From Pogonophryne albipinna (taxonomy: Eukaryota > Chordata > Actinopteri > Perciformes > Artedidraconidae): a DNA stretch of 64,000 nt. Position 1 is the first letter of the stretch; the number at the start of each line of letters is the position of its first letter. The stretch lies in the NCBI GenBank assembly GCA_028583405.1, contig CM053252.1, positions 38,537,240-38,601,239 on the forward strand, in the 5' to 3' direction. The notes under the pieces were generated by a model. It worked only from the letters and a program-made list of their open reading frames with translations, searched no databases and was not told the DNA's origin. Of the stretch, positions 35,840 to 47,169 are shown piece after piece. Position numbers and translations under genes: made by a program.

Positions 35840-37520
35840 TACTTCAATGTGGTAAAATCATTGAAAAAGTTGTTTTTCAACAGTTGAGTAATTTCTTGCA
35901 TTTAAATAGTTGTTTCGATGTGTTCCAGTCAGGCTTTCGTCCAAACCACAGCACTGAAACTGCTCTTGTAAAGGTCTTCAATGACATCCACTTAAACACA
36001 GACAGTGGCAGAACTTCAGTGTTAGTATTATTAGATCTCAGTGCTGCGTTTGACACTGTTGACCACAACATATTACTCGACCGACTAGAAAACTGGGTGG
36101 GACTTTCGAAAACAGTTCTAAATTGGTTTGAATCCTACTTAAAGGACAGAAACAACTTTGTTTCTATAGGTAAATACACATCTGAGTTGACAAATATGAC
36201 ATGTGGGGTACCTCAAGGCTCCATCTTGGGGCCTCTTCTCTTTAACATCTACATGCTACCACTGGCTCAGATAATGAAAAACAACAAAATAAGTTACCAT
36301 AGCTATGCGGATGACACACAAATTTACGTAACAATTTCACCAGGAGACTATGCTCCAATTCAAACACTGAGTAAGTGCATTAAACAAATCAATGACTGGA
36401 TGTGTCAGAACTTTCTCCAATTGAACAAAGATAAAACTGAGGTAATGATTTTTGGAGCCAAGGCAGAACGTATAAAAGTTAGCGCTGAGCTTCAGTCTGC
36501 AATGTTCAAAACAACAGATAAAGCCAGAAATCTAGGTGTAGTCATGGACTCTGACCTGAGTTTCAACAGTCACATTAAAACAGTTACTAAATCAGCCTAC
36601 TATCACCTAAAGAATATATCTAGGATTAAAAGACTAATGTCACAGCAGGATTTGGAAAAACTTGTCCATGCTTTTATCTTCAGTAGACTGGACTACTGCA
36701 ATGGTGTCTTCACAGGTCTCACTAAAAAATCTATTAGAAAGCTGCAGTTAATTCAGAACGCTGCTGCTCGAGTCCTCACTCACACTAAGAAAGTGGATCA
36801 CATCACTCCTGTTCTGAAGTCTTTACACTGGCTTCCTGTGTGTCAAAGAATAGATTTCAAAAATACTGCTGCTGGTTTATAAAGCACTGAATGGTTTAGG
36901 CCCAAAATAAATTTCTGACCTCCTGCTAAATTATGAACCATCCAGATCTCTCAGGTCTTCAGGGACTGGTCAGCTTTCTGTCCCCAGAGTCAGAACTAAA
37001 CATGGTAAAGCAGCGCTCAGTTATTATGCTCCAAATATCTGGAACAAACTCCCTGAAAACTGCAGGTCCGCTGCAACTCTGACTACTTTTAAAGTCGTGG
37101 ACTTCGGGTCGTGGCTAAACCTGTCTCTGCGGTCCTGCCTTGGGTCTCGCCATGCTCCTTCCCTGAAGGCTTCCACAGGATTGTAGTTGACATCTTCGTA
37201 GATTCATCTTCTTATTACAGACACATGCATTTCCTAACATTCGGTCTATATGCTGTAAAATGTATTATCTCTTCAATTTACACACGGCATCTATTGCACG
37301 TCTGACCGTCCTGGGAGAGGGATCCCTCCTCTGTTGCTCTCCCTGAGGTTTCTCCCATTTTTTCCCCTTAAACTGTGGGTTTTCTCCGGAAGTTTTTCCT
37401 TGTACGATGTGAGGGTCTAAGGATAGCGGGTGTCGTTTTGTCATACTGATATTCTGAACAATCTGTGCTGTTGTATTTGCTGTAAAGTGTCTCTACTGTA
37501 GGCTATTTTTATTATACGTA
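35840..37520 (+). mobile_element. L2-type LINE, 5'-truncated
   Basis: Holds the RT ORF, the C-terminal segment in a second frame (SRSLRSSGTGQLSVPRVRTK, KAALSYYAPNIWNKLPENCR) and a 3' UTR ending in CTGTAAAGTGTCTCTACTGT. No endonuclease domain is present, so the copy is truncated at the 5' side near 35840, as is usual for LINEs. Confidence 0.85.
35851..36882 (+). pseudogene. L2-type LINE reverse transcriptase, partial
   Basis: From CGKIIEKVVFQQLSNFL the ORF keeps the RT motifs in order. These are GFRPNHSTETALV, motif A LLDLSAAFDTVDH with the first catalytic Asp, motif B GVPQGSILGPLLFNIY, motif C YADDTQIY with the catalytic DD, then GVVMDSDLSF and the thumb region with RLDYCNGVF and LHWLPV. The frame is open for more than 340 codons with no stop up to 36882, where a single base change shifts the last segment. 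The about 40 residues before CGKII belong to the upstream junction and are not LINE. Endonuclease absent, so non-functional. Confidence 0.88.
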
Positions 37521-37593
37521 CAGCCAGTGGCGTTTCTATATGTACAAAAGTGGTGGGGCACAAAAAACTTAGATGTCTATATATAAGCTTCTG

Positions 37594-37925
37594 CAGTGAG
37601 GTTCATGGCTGGTGAGGCACTGGCACTGACTCTTCAGGTTTACAAATATTATATTTTGACCTAAATCAAAATATAATATTATTTTCAAAAGCCTCTTTAG
37701 TCTGATGCTTCAATTAATTTTAAACAGACAGTTCAACAGAAGGATACCCAAAAAAATTAATTTTATCATTTACATATTGAATTGTTCTCTCTTAGTAAGA
37801 TCCCATTTTCAATAAAATTGTGGTCTTACCTTGACTTGAAGATGAAGTCCATTTGCCTATCCTTCTGGACAAAAATCTCTATTACTTTTTTGTAAAAGTC
37901 CTCCTTATCTTCTTGTAGTTTCAAA
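37594..37925 (+). repeat. Left arm of a 330-bp inverted repeat
   Basis: From CAGTGAGGTTCATGGCTGGT through ATTATATTTTGACC and GATCCCATTTTCA to CCTCCTTATCTTC, this is the inverse of 40895-41223 at roughly 80-85% by eye. It probably marks the two ends of one element, or two inverted copies, of the CAGTGGCG hAT group; 37925-38130 also matches 6036-6240. Confidence 0.75.
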
Positions 37926-38353
37926 AGTCTATCATAAATCTAAATGATGGATTTATGATTCGAAAATTATAAAAGTAGGGTAGACATGTGGATATTATCC
38001 GGCTGAACAAAACGTACATTTATCTAACAGCTACGTTTCCCACAGATCTTATTTTGAGCTATTTTCTAAAATCCTATGGAGAAATCTCATTGCTTTTTTG
38101 TGGAGGGAAGCCATGTGCAGCTTACTTCCTGGTTTTCTTTCGTCTTTTCGCGGCACACGTACTTACAGCGAATCAGCTCTGAATGATGTGAGATGACTAT
38201 GGTGGGGATGGCAGCTCTATGGTCATTATTTTTTGCCACACACATTAAATAGGAAAATACTCTGAGCATGCGCAGTGTCGTTTTTACAGTCACCGTTCAC
38301 TTAGACAGTGAGAGGGAGGGGCAGGATCGGGTTTTGTCCCACATGGCTCTAAA

Positions 38354-38520
38354 CCAGGGGTGGGGAACCTTTTTCCTCTCAAGGGCCATTTCAATTTTTT
38401 CAACATCCTCCGAGGGCCGTACAAATTATTGAACTCAACATCTGCTTAAAAATACTAAAATCACCGCCCATTCATTTCGCCTTTCTTTCATGCTCTGCAA
38501 AGAAAAAGCAACCTCTTAAT
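38354..38520. mobile_element. hAT 5'-end fragment
   Basis: CAGGGGTGGGGAACCTTTTT with an AAGGGCCATTT stretch is a typical hAT left terminus. No right end was located. Confidence 0.45.
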
Positions 38521-38975
38521 CCAGATATCTTACCATGACTCGCGTATGCATGCACGTGCACGGTTGTGGCATGGCCACCAAAACAGAAAGATATGGACAC
38601 ATGATGTGTGCAAATGTATTTAGTATCCTATCCATGTGGACATTATTTAAGTGGAGGGGGGACCTAACCTCCTCTAGGGGGGTACGGGGGGCATGCGCCC
38701 CCGGGAAGTTAAAAGCATCAATCTGGTGCACTTTGAGAGCAACATTAGGAGATCTATGGATACATCTCTCAACATCCATATGAAACAGAACTGTAAGCAG
38801 ATTTTATTTTTCTTTCAAAAAAAACTGTATTCTTGTTTATTAATAACAACTTTTTTTTTACAGTCAAATTTTATACCTGTTTACTTTATTCTCTTATTTT
38901 TTTATAACTATTATGATCATATAAAGATGTGCCTTTACCTCACTGGTTGTAGAAAAAGCTTCTTATATTCATTAG

Positions 38976-39827
38976 TAGGGATGCACGATATTGGTTTTTT
39001 GAAACCGATACCGATACCGATAACTTCCTGCTTCTCGAGACCGATACCGATAACCGATAACCGATAATAATATAATATATTAAATGTACCTGTAGTTTTT
39101 GCACACCTGGTGGTAAAAAAAGACTAGTAGTGAGCAAATGACATGAGCATTACTACTATGAACAAAACAAAGCCAAGAACAGTTTTGAATCTTCAAAGTG
39201 ACCATATTTATTTTCCCAAATAAAGTTCTTGCCTTTTTCAAAAGCCTCGTCGATAGGTAAAAGCCCCGGTGCCTTTGCAGCTGGCTTTGGATTCGCTGCT
39301 AGTTTAGCAGCGCAGGCGTCTTCGTACGCTTTTAACACACCATCGTAGCGATGGCGATGTTTCAGGTGACTAATCAGGTTGGAAGTATTATAGCTCGTTG
39401 CCTTTTTCCCTCCTCGTGGAACTTCTGCATTGCATTTGTACAAATAGCAAGCGAACTATCGAACTCTGAAACTTTGAAATAGTCCCATACTACCGACGAC
39501 ATGTTTGTTTACTGACCTGGCTTCACGGCCGCACACCATTTACGTCACAGCCAGGCATGAGTTAGGGAGCGCTGGATTTGTGAAAAACTCCCCTCTTCCT
39601 TAACCACTAATACCACAGTACTGGCAAAACGGGAGGAGCCGAGTGAAAAACAAGCGCCCCTCATCCCAATCCACCCACACCGCAGTATTTTTTTCTTTTT
39701 TTTTACCCAAAAAATATATTGTATATTATCGGGGCTATTAATACTTTTATCGGGTTTATCGGGATGACGTCATAATTCCTAATATCGGACCGATAATTAT
39801 CGGGCCGATAATTATCGTGCACCACTA
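38976..39827 (-). mobile_element. BED-type hAT element, 8-bp TSD, internally deleted
   Basis: The termini are TAGGGATGCACGATA and TATCGTGCACCACTA, flanked by the exact 8-mer TTCATTAG (38968-38975 and 39828-39835). Subterminal ACCGATACCGATAAC and TATCGGACCGATAATTATC repeats are typical transposase-binding arrays. Only the first transposase exon survives (39156-39443, minus). Confidence 0.93.
39156..39443 (-). pseudogene. hAT transposase N-terminal fragment with BED zinc finger
   Basis: The minus-strand ORF starts MYKCNAEVPRGGKKATSYNT and continues SNLISHLKHRH. The Cys (and one lost partner) and the HLKHRH pair are the BED-finger ligands. Next come a KAYEDACAAKLAANPKP linker and PIDEAFEKGK, then unrelated sequence. 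The Cys-x2-Cys half appears to start before the Met, so the true start lies upstream in sequence now lost or frameshifted. Catalytic core absent by internal deletion. Confidence 0.72.
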
Positions 39828-39887
39828 TTCATTAGCATAGCTAGCTAACCAGATGCTAATAACAACAAATCGCTGGTATCATCATAC

Positions 39888-40760
39888 ATTTTTCTAAAGC
39901 TAAAGCTAAAAATACACCGGAGACTGCAAGGAATACAAGTTGAAGTGGTTACCTGTTACAAATACCTGGGTATTGATGATTGTCTCACTTTTAAATTTCA
40001 TGTAAATAACCTGCTTAAAAAGCTGAGGGTTAGGCTAGGTTTCTTTTTCAGGAACAAGTCCTGTTTCTCGCTTGAGGCCAGGAAAAGGCTAGTCACTGTG
40101 ACCTTTTTACCTGTGCTGGACTATGGTGATTTGTTATATATGAATGCACCTGCCAATTACCTGAGCAAGTTAGATGCTGCGTATCACAGTGCACTGAGAT
40201 TTTTGACAAATTGTAAAGCACTTACGCATCACTGTACCCTGTATACCAAGGCGGTTATGTCATCACTTACTGTACGGAGGCTCAGTCACTGGTACTTTTT
40301 CATTTACAAAGCCATGTTGGATAAACTACCATCTTATATCTGCTCCCTGATCTCTCTGCGAATTGAAAGTACTTATTGCCTGAGATCGCATGCTGTGGTT
40401 TTATTAAATGTGCCAAGTGCTAGGACTGTCTTAGGGAAGAAAGCTTTTAGATGTGCAGCTCCACTCACATGGAACAGTCTGCAAAAAGAATGGAAAATTA
40501 CCAAGCTAGTACCACTACATGTTTTTAAAGCTCGGTTGGATGCTACAAAATCAGATGCTGTTGGTCCCTGTACATGTGGTTAAATATGTAAATTGTAATC
40601 CCTGTACATTTTGCTGTATGATGTCCTTTTGTTGTTCTGTTGTTTATGTTTTTATGTCTTCTTGTGGAACCTACTGCTGCAGGTCTCCCTTGAAAAAGAG
40701 ATCATTGATCTCAATGGGATTTTACCTGGATAAATAAAGGTTTTGAATTGAATTGAATAC
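39888..40760 (+). mobile_element. LINE family B, 3' part (copy 1)
   Basis: A 5'-truncated LINE with the last part of the polyprotein, then a 3' UTR with GCTGCAGGTCTCCCTTGAAA, AGATCATTGATCTCAATGGG and ACCTGGATAAATAAAGG and a tail of short TTGAA repeats. Related fragments occur at 47170-50790 and 63590-64000. Confidence 0.85.
39945..40583 (+). pseudogene. LINE family B polyprotein, C-terminal third
   Basis: It begins in the segment just after the RT palm (VVTCYKYLGIDDCLTF, with a two-codon gap relative to the copy at 63780, which reads YLGIWLDDCLTF). It continues through NNLLKKLRVRLGFFFRNKSC and LPVLDYGDLLYM to LTWNSLQKEWKI and a stop at 40581-40583. The frame is open for 212 codons, but the RT catalytic motifs and endonuclease are absent, so the copy is dead on arrival. 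Confidence 0.85.
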
Positions 40761-40894
40761 AATGGCAATGAAAAAGCACCTGGAGAGGCAGCCATAACCT
40801 CTGCCGCACTGAAGGGGGCGCACGTGAGCCCACATGTTCTTGTTGCTACTGTTATTCTACGCAGAGACGGTAGACGCGAACAACAAACTAGACT

Positions 40895-41223
40895 TTTGTT
40901 TTGAAACTAGAGGAAGATAAGGAGGACTTTACAAAAATGTAATGGAGATTGTTGTCCGGAAGGATAGCATGGACTTAATCTTCAAGTCAAGGTAAGACCA
41001 CAATTGTAATGAACATGGGATCTTACTAAGAAAGAACAATCCAATATTTAGATTTTGGGTATCCTTTTGTTGAACAGTCCGTTTAAAATGAATCGAAGCA
41101 TCAGACTAAAAAAGCTTTTGAAAATAACCGAACATTTCGATTAAGGTCAAAATATAATATTTGTAAATCTGACTCTGAAAGAGTCAGTGCCTCACCAGCC
41201 ATGAACCTCACCGCACGTCACTG
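40895..41223 (-). repeat. Right arm of the 330-bp inverted repeat
   Basis: Reverse complement of 37594-37925. It keeps a 10-base stretch (CGTGCGGTGA) after the terminal CAGTGA that the left arm lacks. It ends in GCACGTCACTG at 41223. No TSD could be matched at the outer edges. Confidence 0.72.
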
Positions 41224-41639
41224 CAACAAAGTTATTGACTGTATGATCAGTATGACAGATGAACAGATCGCAACTGGGCTTACAACTAAGACACAGCCAC
41301 GCAACAACTGCAGCATACGGCTCCTTATGGGCAGTGCCACATTCTATCTATATGGCGCTGCTTATGGGTACTGCCATTTTTGGAAGTGGCGGAGTGGCGT
41401 TCTGGTGCTCTCCGTCAGAACTGCACGGAATTGCACCCCTGTCAGATGAGACATATACCACGTGATGACACTAGGCTCGTGTTGTGTTCAAAGGACCCTG
41501 ACTTTTGATTATGTTACAGTACATTAACGATAAAACAGAATATTGTTGTTCTATTTTTAGACACATCTCGCGATCGACTGGGAATCTCCCCGCGATCGAC
41601 CGATCGCGATCGACTGGTTCGGCACCCCTGATTTAGACG

Positions 41640-42171
41640 TTGTGTGGTCATTGTATAACTCCACACGCCTTTTCTCCTCATACACTCTTTCATGACTTTT
41701 TATTTAAAGGGGACCTATCAAAATGCACTTTTGTATGTCTTTTATACATGAATATGTATCCCCGGTGTTCCAGGGAACTCACCAAGTGTCAGAAAACACA
41801 ACCCTCTCTATTTTCCTCCATACCCAAATCTCTAAAAAAGGGGCTGCAACGGATCTGATACAGACTGATCCAGATTTGAACACTTTACTGACGTCAGTAA
41901 AGTGGCGCTACGGCTATTGGTCAATTCTCCACCTATCAGGGGAATGAGAGGTTGGGCCACGGCCGGCCATTGCTGCTCGAAAGCGCTGGAGACGCTGTAG
42001 TACATATGCCAGGCCTGTAAGTGGCGCTGTAGTCTGCCACAAAAGCAGCGAAGAAGACTTCCCTTGCATGGTTGCCATGGTTGCCCTTCTGTTTATTCTC
42101 CGCTGTTGCTCTTTTTCTCCCTCCCCGAGGCAAGCGTTTGCGCCTCCTGCTTTAAAACAAATGAATAATGA
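41640..42171. repeat. Repeat containing a segment shared with 975-1110
   Basis: 41970-42090 (GCTGTAGTACATATGCC, CCTGTAAGTGGCGCTGTAG, AAAAGCAGCGAAGAAGA) matches the interior of the Harbinger-like MITE at 858-1530. The termini of this copy were not found. Confidence 0.5.
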
Positions 42172-42179
42172 CTCTATAT

Positions 42180-43126
42180 CAGTGATTCTCAACTGGTCAG
42201 GCCTCGGGACCCACTTTTTCCCTAGTCAATAGATCGCGACCCGAAATTTTGAACCACTCAAATCTATTCAACAAAAAATCCTGCAGTAATATATACTCTT
42301 TGCAGCATACAATATTAATTAAAGTGAAGTACAGTGCATATATCCCTTATATCCCTTCACAGAACAAAAGAATGCTTTTATATAAGGTTTAATGAGATGA
42401 TGGAATCAAAGCTGAACTGTATAACATAAAAAGGCACACGTGCTGAAAACCTAACCCCAGAAGGGGGGTCTGGGGGGAGATTTTTTGAAATACTAACATA
42501 TAAACTACCCATTCTGGTACACTCTGAGAAGAAAATAAATAAATGTATTACGACATATTAATAATATTTTATGCCATTGTTTGTTTTTCACTTTGTTCTG
42601 ACAGCTGAACTTGCTGCGGAGATAGTCTGTGTGAAATAGTTTACATTGTGGTTAAGGGTAGATAGCCCCCATTGTTCTGTGACCTGTCAATCATCAAACC
42701 GGGGGTCATATTTCATTATGTGTTCATTTTTATCTGAAGTTGTACCCATGGATGTATAAAGAATTGTTCTACCACAAAGTTATTCTCCGTGGGGACTTCC
42801 GGCTACAATCTTGATTCTGATCAAAGGCCAGAAGACTCGAAAAAACATCAGCAAAGATGTTTTATTGAGAAGATGATCACTACGTGACAGAAGTTTTCAA
42901 AACCGTTTATGGTCTCCGGTAGTTTCAGTCCAACGCCTACTGCATGCACAGCGTTAGAAAATCGGGCCTTCAAAAGAAAAGTTTGACTTTTTCCCCCCAA
43001 AAAAAAAAAAAAAAAGGAATTCTTTTTTTTTCAATTTTCTTTTTTTTCCACTCACACATCTGCGACCCACTCGAAACGGGTCCGCGACCCACTTTTGGGT
43101 CGCGACCCACCAGTTGAGAACCACTG
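42180..43126. mobile_element. hAT element, non-autonomous, 8-bp TSD
   Basis: The left end CAGTGATTCTCAACTGG and the right end CCAGTTGAGAACCACTG are inverted with one mismatch. The exact 8-mer CTCTATAT flanks it (42172-42179 and 43127-43134). Subterminal TCGCGACCC motifs repeat at both ends. The middle (42690-42930) is related to the body of the TIR elements at 9912 and 30911. 947 bp, no transposase. Confidence 0.95.
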
Positions 43127-43139
43127 CTCTATATAATCA

Positions 43140-43240
43140 TATGTAAGGGATAATGTGCAGCGACGCGGTCATTATGGGGAAAAGAACACCTAGACAGGCT
43201 GATCAGGAGCCCGACGCGAAGCACATTATCCCGCATACAT
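43140..43240. mobile_element. Short foldback element
   Basis: ATGTAAGGGATAATGTGC and GCACATTATCCCGCATACAT form inverted ends, with inner GCGACGCGG/CCCGACGCG pairing. About 100 bases in all, probably a minimal MITE. Confidence 0.6.
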
Positions 43241-44309
43241 GGCCACATTCTCGACAAAGTAATGACATGACTCCCAATATTAATTGAAATGCTTTTATGG
43301 ATTTAGAAAATTATTTTATTGATTTAAAAAATAGTTGTATTGATTTAAATTGACATGCATCCGCTAAGAAAAATAGTCCGTTGTTACTGTTTGAACTAAC
43401 GTAGCAACGGCAGGAACTGCTTCGATAGTGTTTTTGAGAAAACTATATTTATATACTTTATATAGGTATGGCCCTACAATATATTGTTCAAATATAGCAT
43501 GATAGGTGTCCTTTAATGCATTTTAACGGCTGTAATCGTTGTTAACGTAAAACCGGAAGTGACGTCACTGTTGATATCCGGAGACTCCTTTCAGTAAAGC
43601 TTTTCAAAATAAACTTTAGCAACAACGTTAGCCACAAGCCAATGCTAACCGGAAATGTTTTCAGAATAAAACAGTTTTAAGCTTACTGAATGTTTAAACT
43701 AAATTATGTCATTCCATTGATTTTAATTTCTTACAATATATAAAGCTCAAAGGTCTATAATCGAATCTGAACATGTTATGGAGGTTCTGCAGGGTGTGGA
43801 GCAGAGATGACTCGAGTGCCGATTTCCGGGACTCATGACTCGACTCGGACTCGCGCACTGATTGACGCGACTCGGACTTGGACTCGTGAATTCTCGCGCG
43901 ATGACTTGGACTCGGACTCGTGAATTCCCCCCCCCCCCCACGATGACTCGGACTCGACTTGTACATTGACGCTCCGACTTGGACTCGGACTCGAGCAAGT
44001 TTTCTCTGGAGTCTGATGTCCTCTATCCTGGCTTGTCCACCTGTGAGGCGAGTTCACGTACTGGCCCCCGCTGTTCCAGTCTAAACATGTCTAGGACACA
44101 CCCCGCATCATGCTGTACAGTATGCTTTCACACATTCTGCTTCCACATTGGAAAAGAGCAGCGCAAAATGCTTGTTATGTTATGTGGAAATAATATTGAA
44201 GAGAAGGCTCCGTAACACATTACTCTAAGGATCGAGTTCAGACATATAGGCTGTGTTGAACACTATCATCAGAGTAACGTGATCTAATCAATAAATAAAG
44301 AGATAAAAC

Positions 44310-44375
44310 GAAAGCACATGGCCACTTAACATGCAGAATGATGTCATTTTGCATGCTAAGTAGCCATGTGCTTTC
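44310..44375. other. Strong hairpin inside the hAT element
   Basis: The arms GAAAGCACATGGCCACTTA and TAAGTAGCCATGTGCTTTC, continued inward by CATGCAGAATGA and TCATTTTGCATG, give about 30 paired bases with few mismatches around a tiny loop. Length and arm quality are in the pre-miRNA range. It could equally be a foldback relic. Confidence 0.6.
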
Positions 44376-44754
44376 TGGGGGTAAATCTTTATCAGTAAAC
44401 CGATTTAACCAGTAAATGTTCCTTCAAAATAAGAGTCCCGATCTTATTACTATCAAAATAAAAGTGCAAAATGAAAACTTTACCATAGGAAAATATTGGC
44501 ATACAAATATAATCACTTCTCTAAAAGTTAACTCATTTTAAATATAGTTGGACATATTAAAGGTAATTTACAATAATAATATTAATATTAGTAATAAGCT
44601 TTATATTTGTATAGTACCTATTACAAGAATTGTAGCCAAACTCGCTTCACAGTAGTTCAATAGACAGATTAGTATAACATGACAGGATAAAAGCAATGTA
44701 GAGGAGCAGCTATACATTTCAACACATATATCCACGAAAATTAATACATGAAGA

Positions 44755-45045
44755 CTTGTGACTCGGACTTGACTTGGACTCGAACACAGGTAATGATGAC
44801 TCGGACTCGACTTGGAAACTCCTTGGGTGACTCGGACTTGGACTCGGACTCAAACACAGGTAATGATGACTCGGACTCGACTCGGACACTCCTTGGGTGA
44901 CTCGGACTTGGACTCGAACACAGGTAATGAAGACTCGGACTCGACTCGGACACTCCTTGGGTGACTCGGACTTGGACTCGACTACGACTCTCCCTTGGTG
45001 ACTCAGACTTGGACTCGGACTCGAAGAGTAGTGACTCGAGAGTGA
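44755..45045. repeat. Tandem array, about 63-bp unit
   Basis: The block GACTCGGACTTGGACTCG, ACACAGGTAATGATGACTCG and CACTCCTTGGGTGACTCGG recurs about four times with small changes. It is itself built of 6-base GACTCG/ACTTGG steps. Confidence 0.8.
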
Positions 45046-45429
45046 CTTGACTACAACACTGGTGTGGAGTATGTATGGTGTATATCTATGGCATATAATG
45101 TTGTGTGCTACTGTTGGTGTTTTCAGCTAGCTGGCTACATAATGTTGTAACTGTCAGCTAGGCTACCTTTCTAATTTCTTTGCAACAGACGTTTTCCACT
45201 TCGGTAGGCATCATGGCGCAGTTTCCACAAGTGCACCTAAATAATAACAGTTGTAGGTACAGTTTGGTTAGTTAGCGTATAACATATAAGGCTGTACCGA
45301 CACCATTGTAAGACTGATGTTCCTCAGAGCCGAAAAAAGCACTGTTAGACATGAGCGGAGCCTCTCTGGTGGTTGACTAATCAGAACAGAGTGGCCGAGC
45401 TGACCAATCGGAGCACACTGGGCTCACAG

Positions 45430-45605
45430 GGAGGGGGGGCAGGAGCTCCAACAAGCCGTTTAGGACAGAGAGTGAATACACATACTTTACAGAGATGCTG
45501 TATGAGAAACCAATGTGAGTTTGGAAAATTGCACAATATAAATCTATTTTAGTATACCTCAACAATGGAATTATGATCAGTAGAAATGGCCATGACATGG
45601 GACCT
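45430..45605 (-). mobile_element. TTAA-flanked MITE end, inverted copy
   Basis: Reverse complement of 21326-21505, ending CCATGACATGGGACCT before TTAA (45606-45609). Confidence 0.55.
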
Positions 45606-45609
45606 TTAA

Positions 45610-45850
45610 GATAAGATAAGATATACTTTATTGATCCCAAGCTGGGAAATGTTTTTGTTACAGCAGCATGTACTACTTTGTTCTACTCCACTACAATTCA
45701 GAGGTTAACCTGGTATTTTTACTCCACTACATTTATTTTAGTTACTTTGCAGATTCTGATTAATGATGTGAAATATAAACAACCCTTAAATCAGACTTTA
45801 GTTACACCTGAGTCAAATTCAGGTAAGGTGATTGTCAAGTGCCAAAATAA
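45610..45850. repeat. Retroposon-end motif and teleost interspersed repeat, copy 2
   Basis: 45620-45665 has TACTTTATTGATCCCAAGCT with GGGAAATG. 45670-45850 is the inverted match to 19850-20060. Both are non-coding. Confidence 0.5.
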
Positions 45851-47165
45851 ACTATGCAATATATTGGACGTTAAGTATTTTGTCAGACTTCATATTTATC
45901 TGTTGATACCCCCAACGTTTTGTTCTTATTCAAAAGAAGACCTTAACTTAAAGTATTCTTTAATGTTTAAATAAAGCCTTATTAGTTTGTCTGTTTTGCA
46001 CATCCTCCTGTTAATATCTTTGGACGTCCGGCACTAAACTGTTTTATTGTAGAGATCACTACAGTATCTTCTTGATATTTTCTATTCTATATTTCTATCA
46101 TTGACCTTCTACTTTCCCCCTATTTGGTATGTAGGCTACTCTTAATATTTAAATGTGTTCATCAAAAATAACATTCAACAACAAAATTCTATAACGTGCT
46201 TTAACCACTAGGCGGTGTGGGTTAAAAAAACAGTGGTCTCTAGTTAATAAAACATAATAATATCAGCTATTGAAATTCTGATTCCATGGATGTGTCTCCC
46301 ATCACCCAAAACCCCTGACTATTCTCTCAACTCAGTATATTACATTCTTTAATTAAAAGAAAATCAGTAATATCTTTAAAAACTACAAGTCCCTTTCTAT
46401 CAGCTGTGCACCGTTATGGTGTAAATACAGCCTATCTACCAATTGGATCAAATATAAAAGTCAGCCGAATTAGTGTTGATACTGCAAGGAGACGTATTGT
46501 GTGAAGAGAAATGGAAGATGTTGTTTAATTGCTGATATATTTATGATCCACGTCACGTATTCAGTTTCGGCGGCATTTCTTCCAGTTTGTCCAAAGGTCT
46601 TCTAATCAGGGCTCTATAAATAGAGAACTACGGCAGATCTGTAATATTTAATGCAGCCGAACCGTGTATTACAATGCCGTTATGTAATGACTTCCAAAGA
46701 GAAAAGCAAGAACACTCGGAATAAAGTATTATTATTATTTTTTTAAATGTTTTCCGATTTCACATCGCATAAACACCATTTCCCAACGTGCATTGCGGCT
46801 AAACCATCCAATCACCGAGCTGAGGATCTTGCCTGTCTGTTTCCGGTATTTGTTTTTGACGATGTGATGTGAGATGTGGAACTGGGTTGGAGAATTGCAC
46901 AGGGGAAAATAACGTATCTATGCAACAAGATGCGGATTTTGTTAAACTAATACGTTTGCCCTTTGGACCAACACTATAAATTGACGGGGAAGGGGGTAGC
47001 AATAAAGATAACACCATTAAACAGTTACACAACATAACAGAAATAATATCGATAGCAGCGTCCCTAGCAACCACCTTGGTAACAATGAAAACGTTGTATG
47101 GACACAATTTCCTGAAGTAATCTTCGTAATAACTAGCAAACTAAAGATCATGTACATCCACTGCA
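45851..47165. other. Unassigned intergenic sequence
   Basis: No gene and no clear repeat termini. The 102-codon minus-strand ORF at 46799-47107 has no recognisable domain. Confidence 0.4.
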
Positions 47166-47169
47166 CACA

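Larger units (their letters stand above)
38641..39887 (-). mobile_element. Family A hAT fragment split by a BED-type hAT
   Basis: 38641-38975 is the reverse complement of the family A 3' part (GGACCTAACCTCCTCTAG, GCATCAATCTGGTGCACTTT, CATATGAAACAGAACTGTAA). 39828-39887 resumes with ATAGCTAGCTAACCAGATGC, which pairs with the 23120 region of the complete copy. Confidence 0.6.
34761..41630. mobile_element. hAT element frame with multiple nested insertions
   Basis: The left end CAGGGGTGCCCAACC and the right end GGTTCGGCACCCCTG pair in 14 of 15 positions. The flanks ATTAAGAC (34753-34760) and ATTTAGAC (41631-41638) match in 7 of 8. The unusual 6.9-kb length is explained by an L2 LINE, an inverted-repeat pair, a BED-type hAT and a second LINE inside. 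None of its own transposase is recognisable. Confidence 0.75.
43802..45061. mobile_element. hAT element with internal GACTCG/ACTTGG arrays, 8-bp TSD
   Basis: It starts CAGAGATGACTCGAG and ends GACTTGACTACAACACTG, flanked by the exact 8-mer GTGTGGAG (43794-43801 and 45062-45069). Both ends carry dense GACTCGGACTTG hexamer-like repeats, with a 13-base C run near 43927. 1260 bp, no transposase. The Ser/Glu/Arg-rich ORFs across the arrays are artefacts. Confidence 0.9.

Noticed and set aside
37526..37545. CAGTGGCGTTTCTATATG as the left end of the 37594-41223 inverted pair
   Set aside because: It looks like a hAT terminus, but the inverted arm matches only from 37594 and no 8-bp TSD pairs with the right edge.
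43709..44057. Ser/Arg/Glu-rich ORFs near the hAT left end
   Set aside because: Translation of GACTCG/ACTTGG tandem repeats.
44755..45045. CRISPR-like array
   Set aside because: Repeats are contiguous and built of hexamers, with no unique spacers, in a eukaryotic transposon.
46799..47107. 102-codon minus ORF
   Set aside because: No recognisable domain, no splice context, no similarity to other parts of the window.
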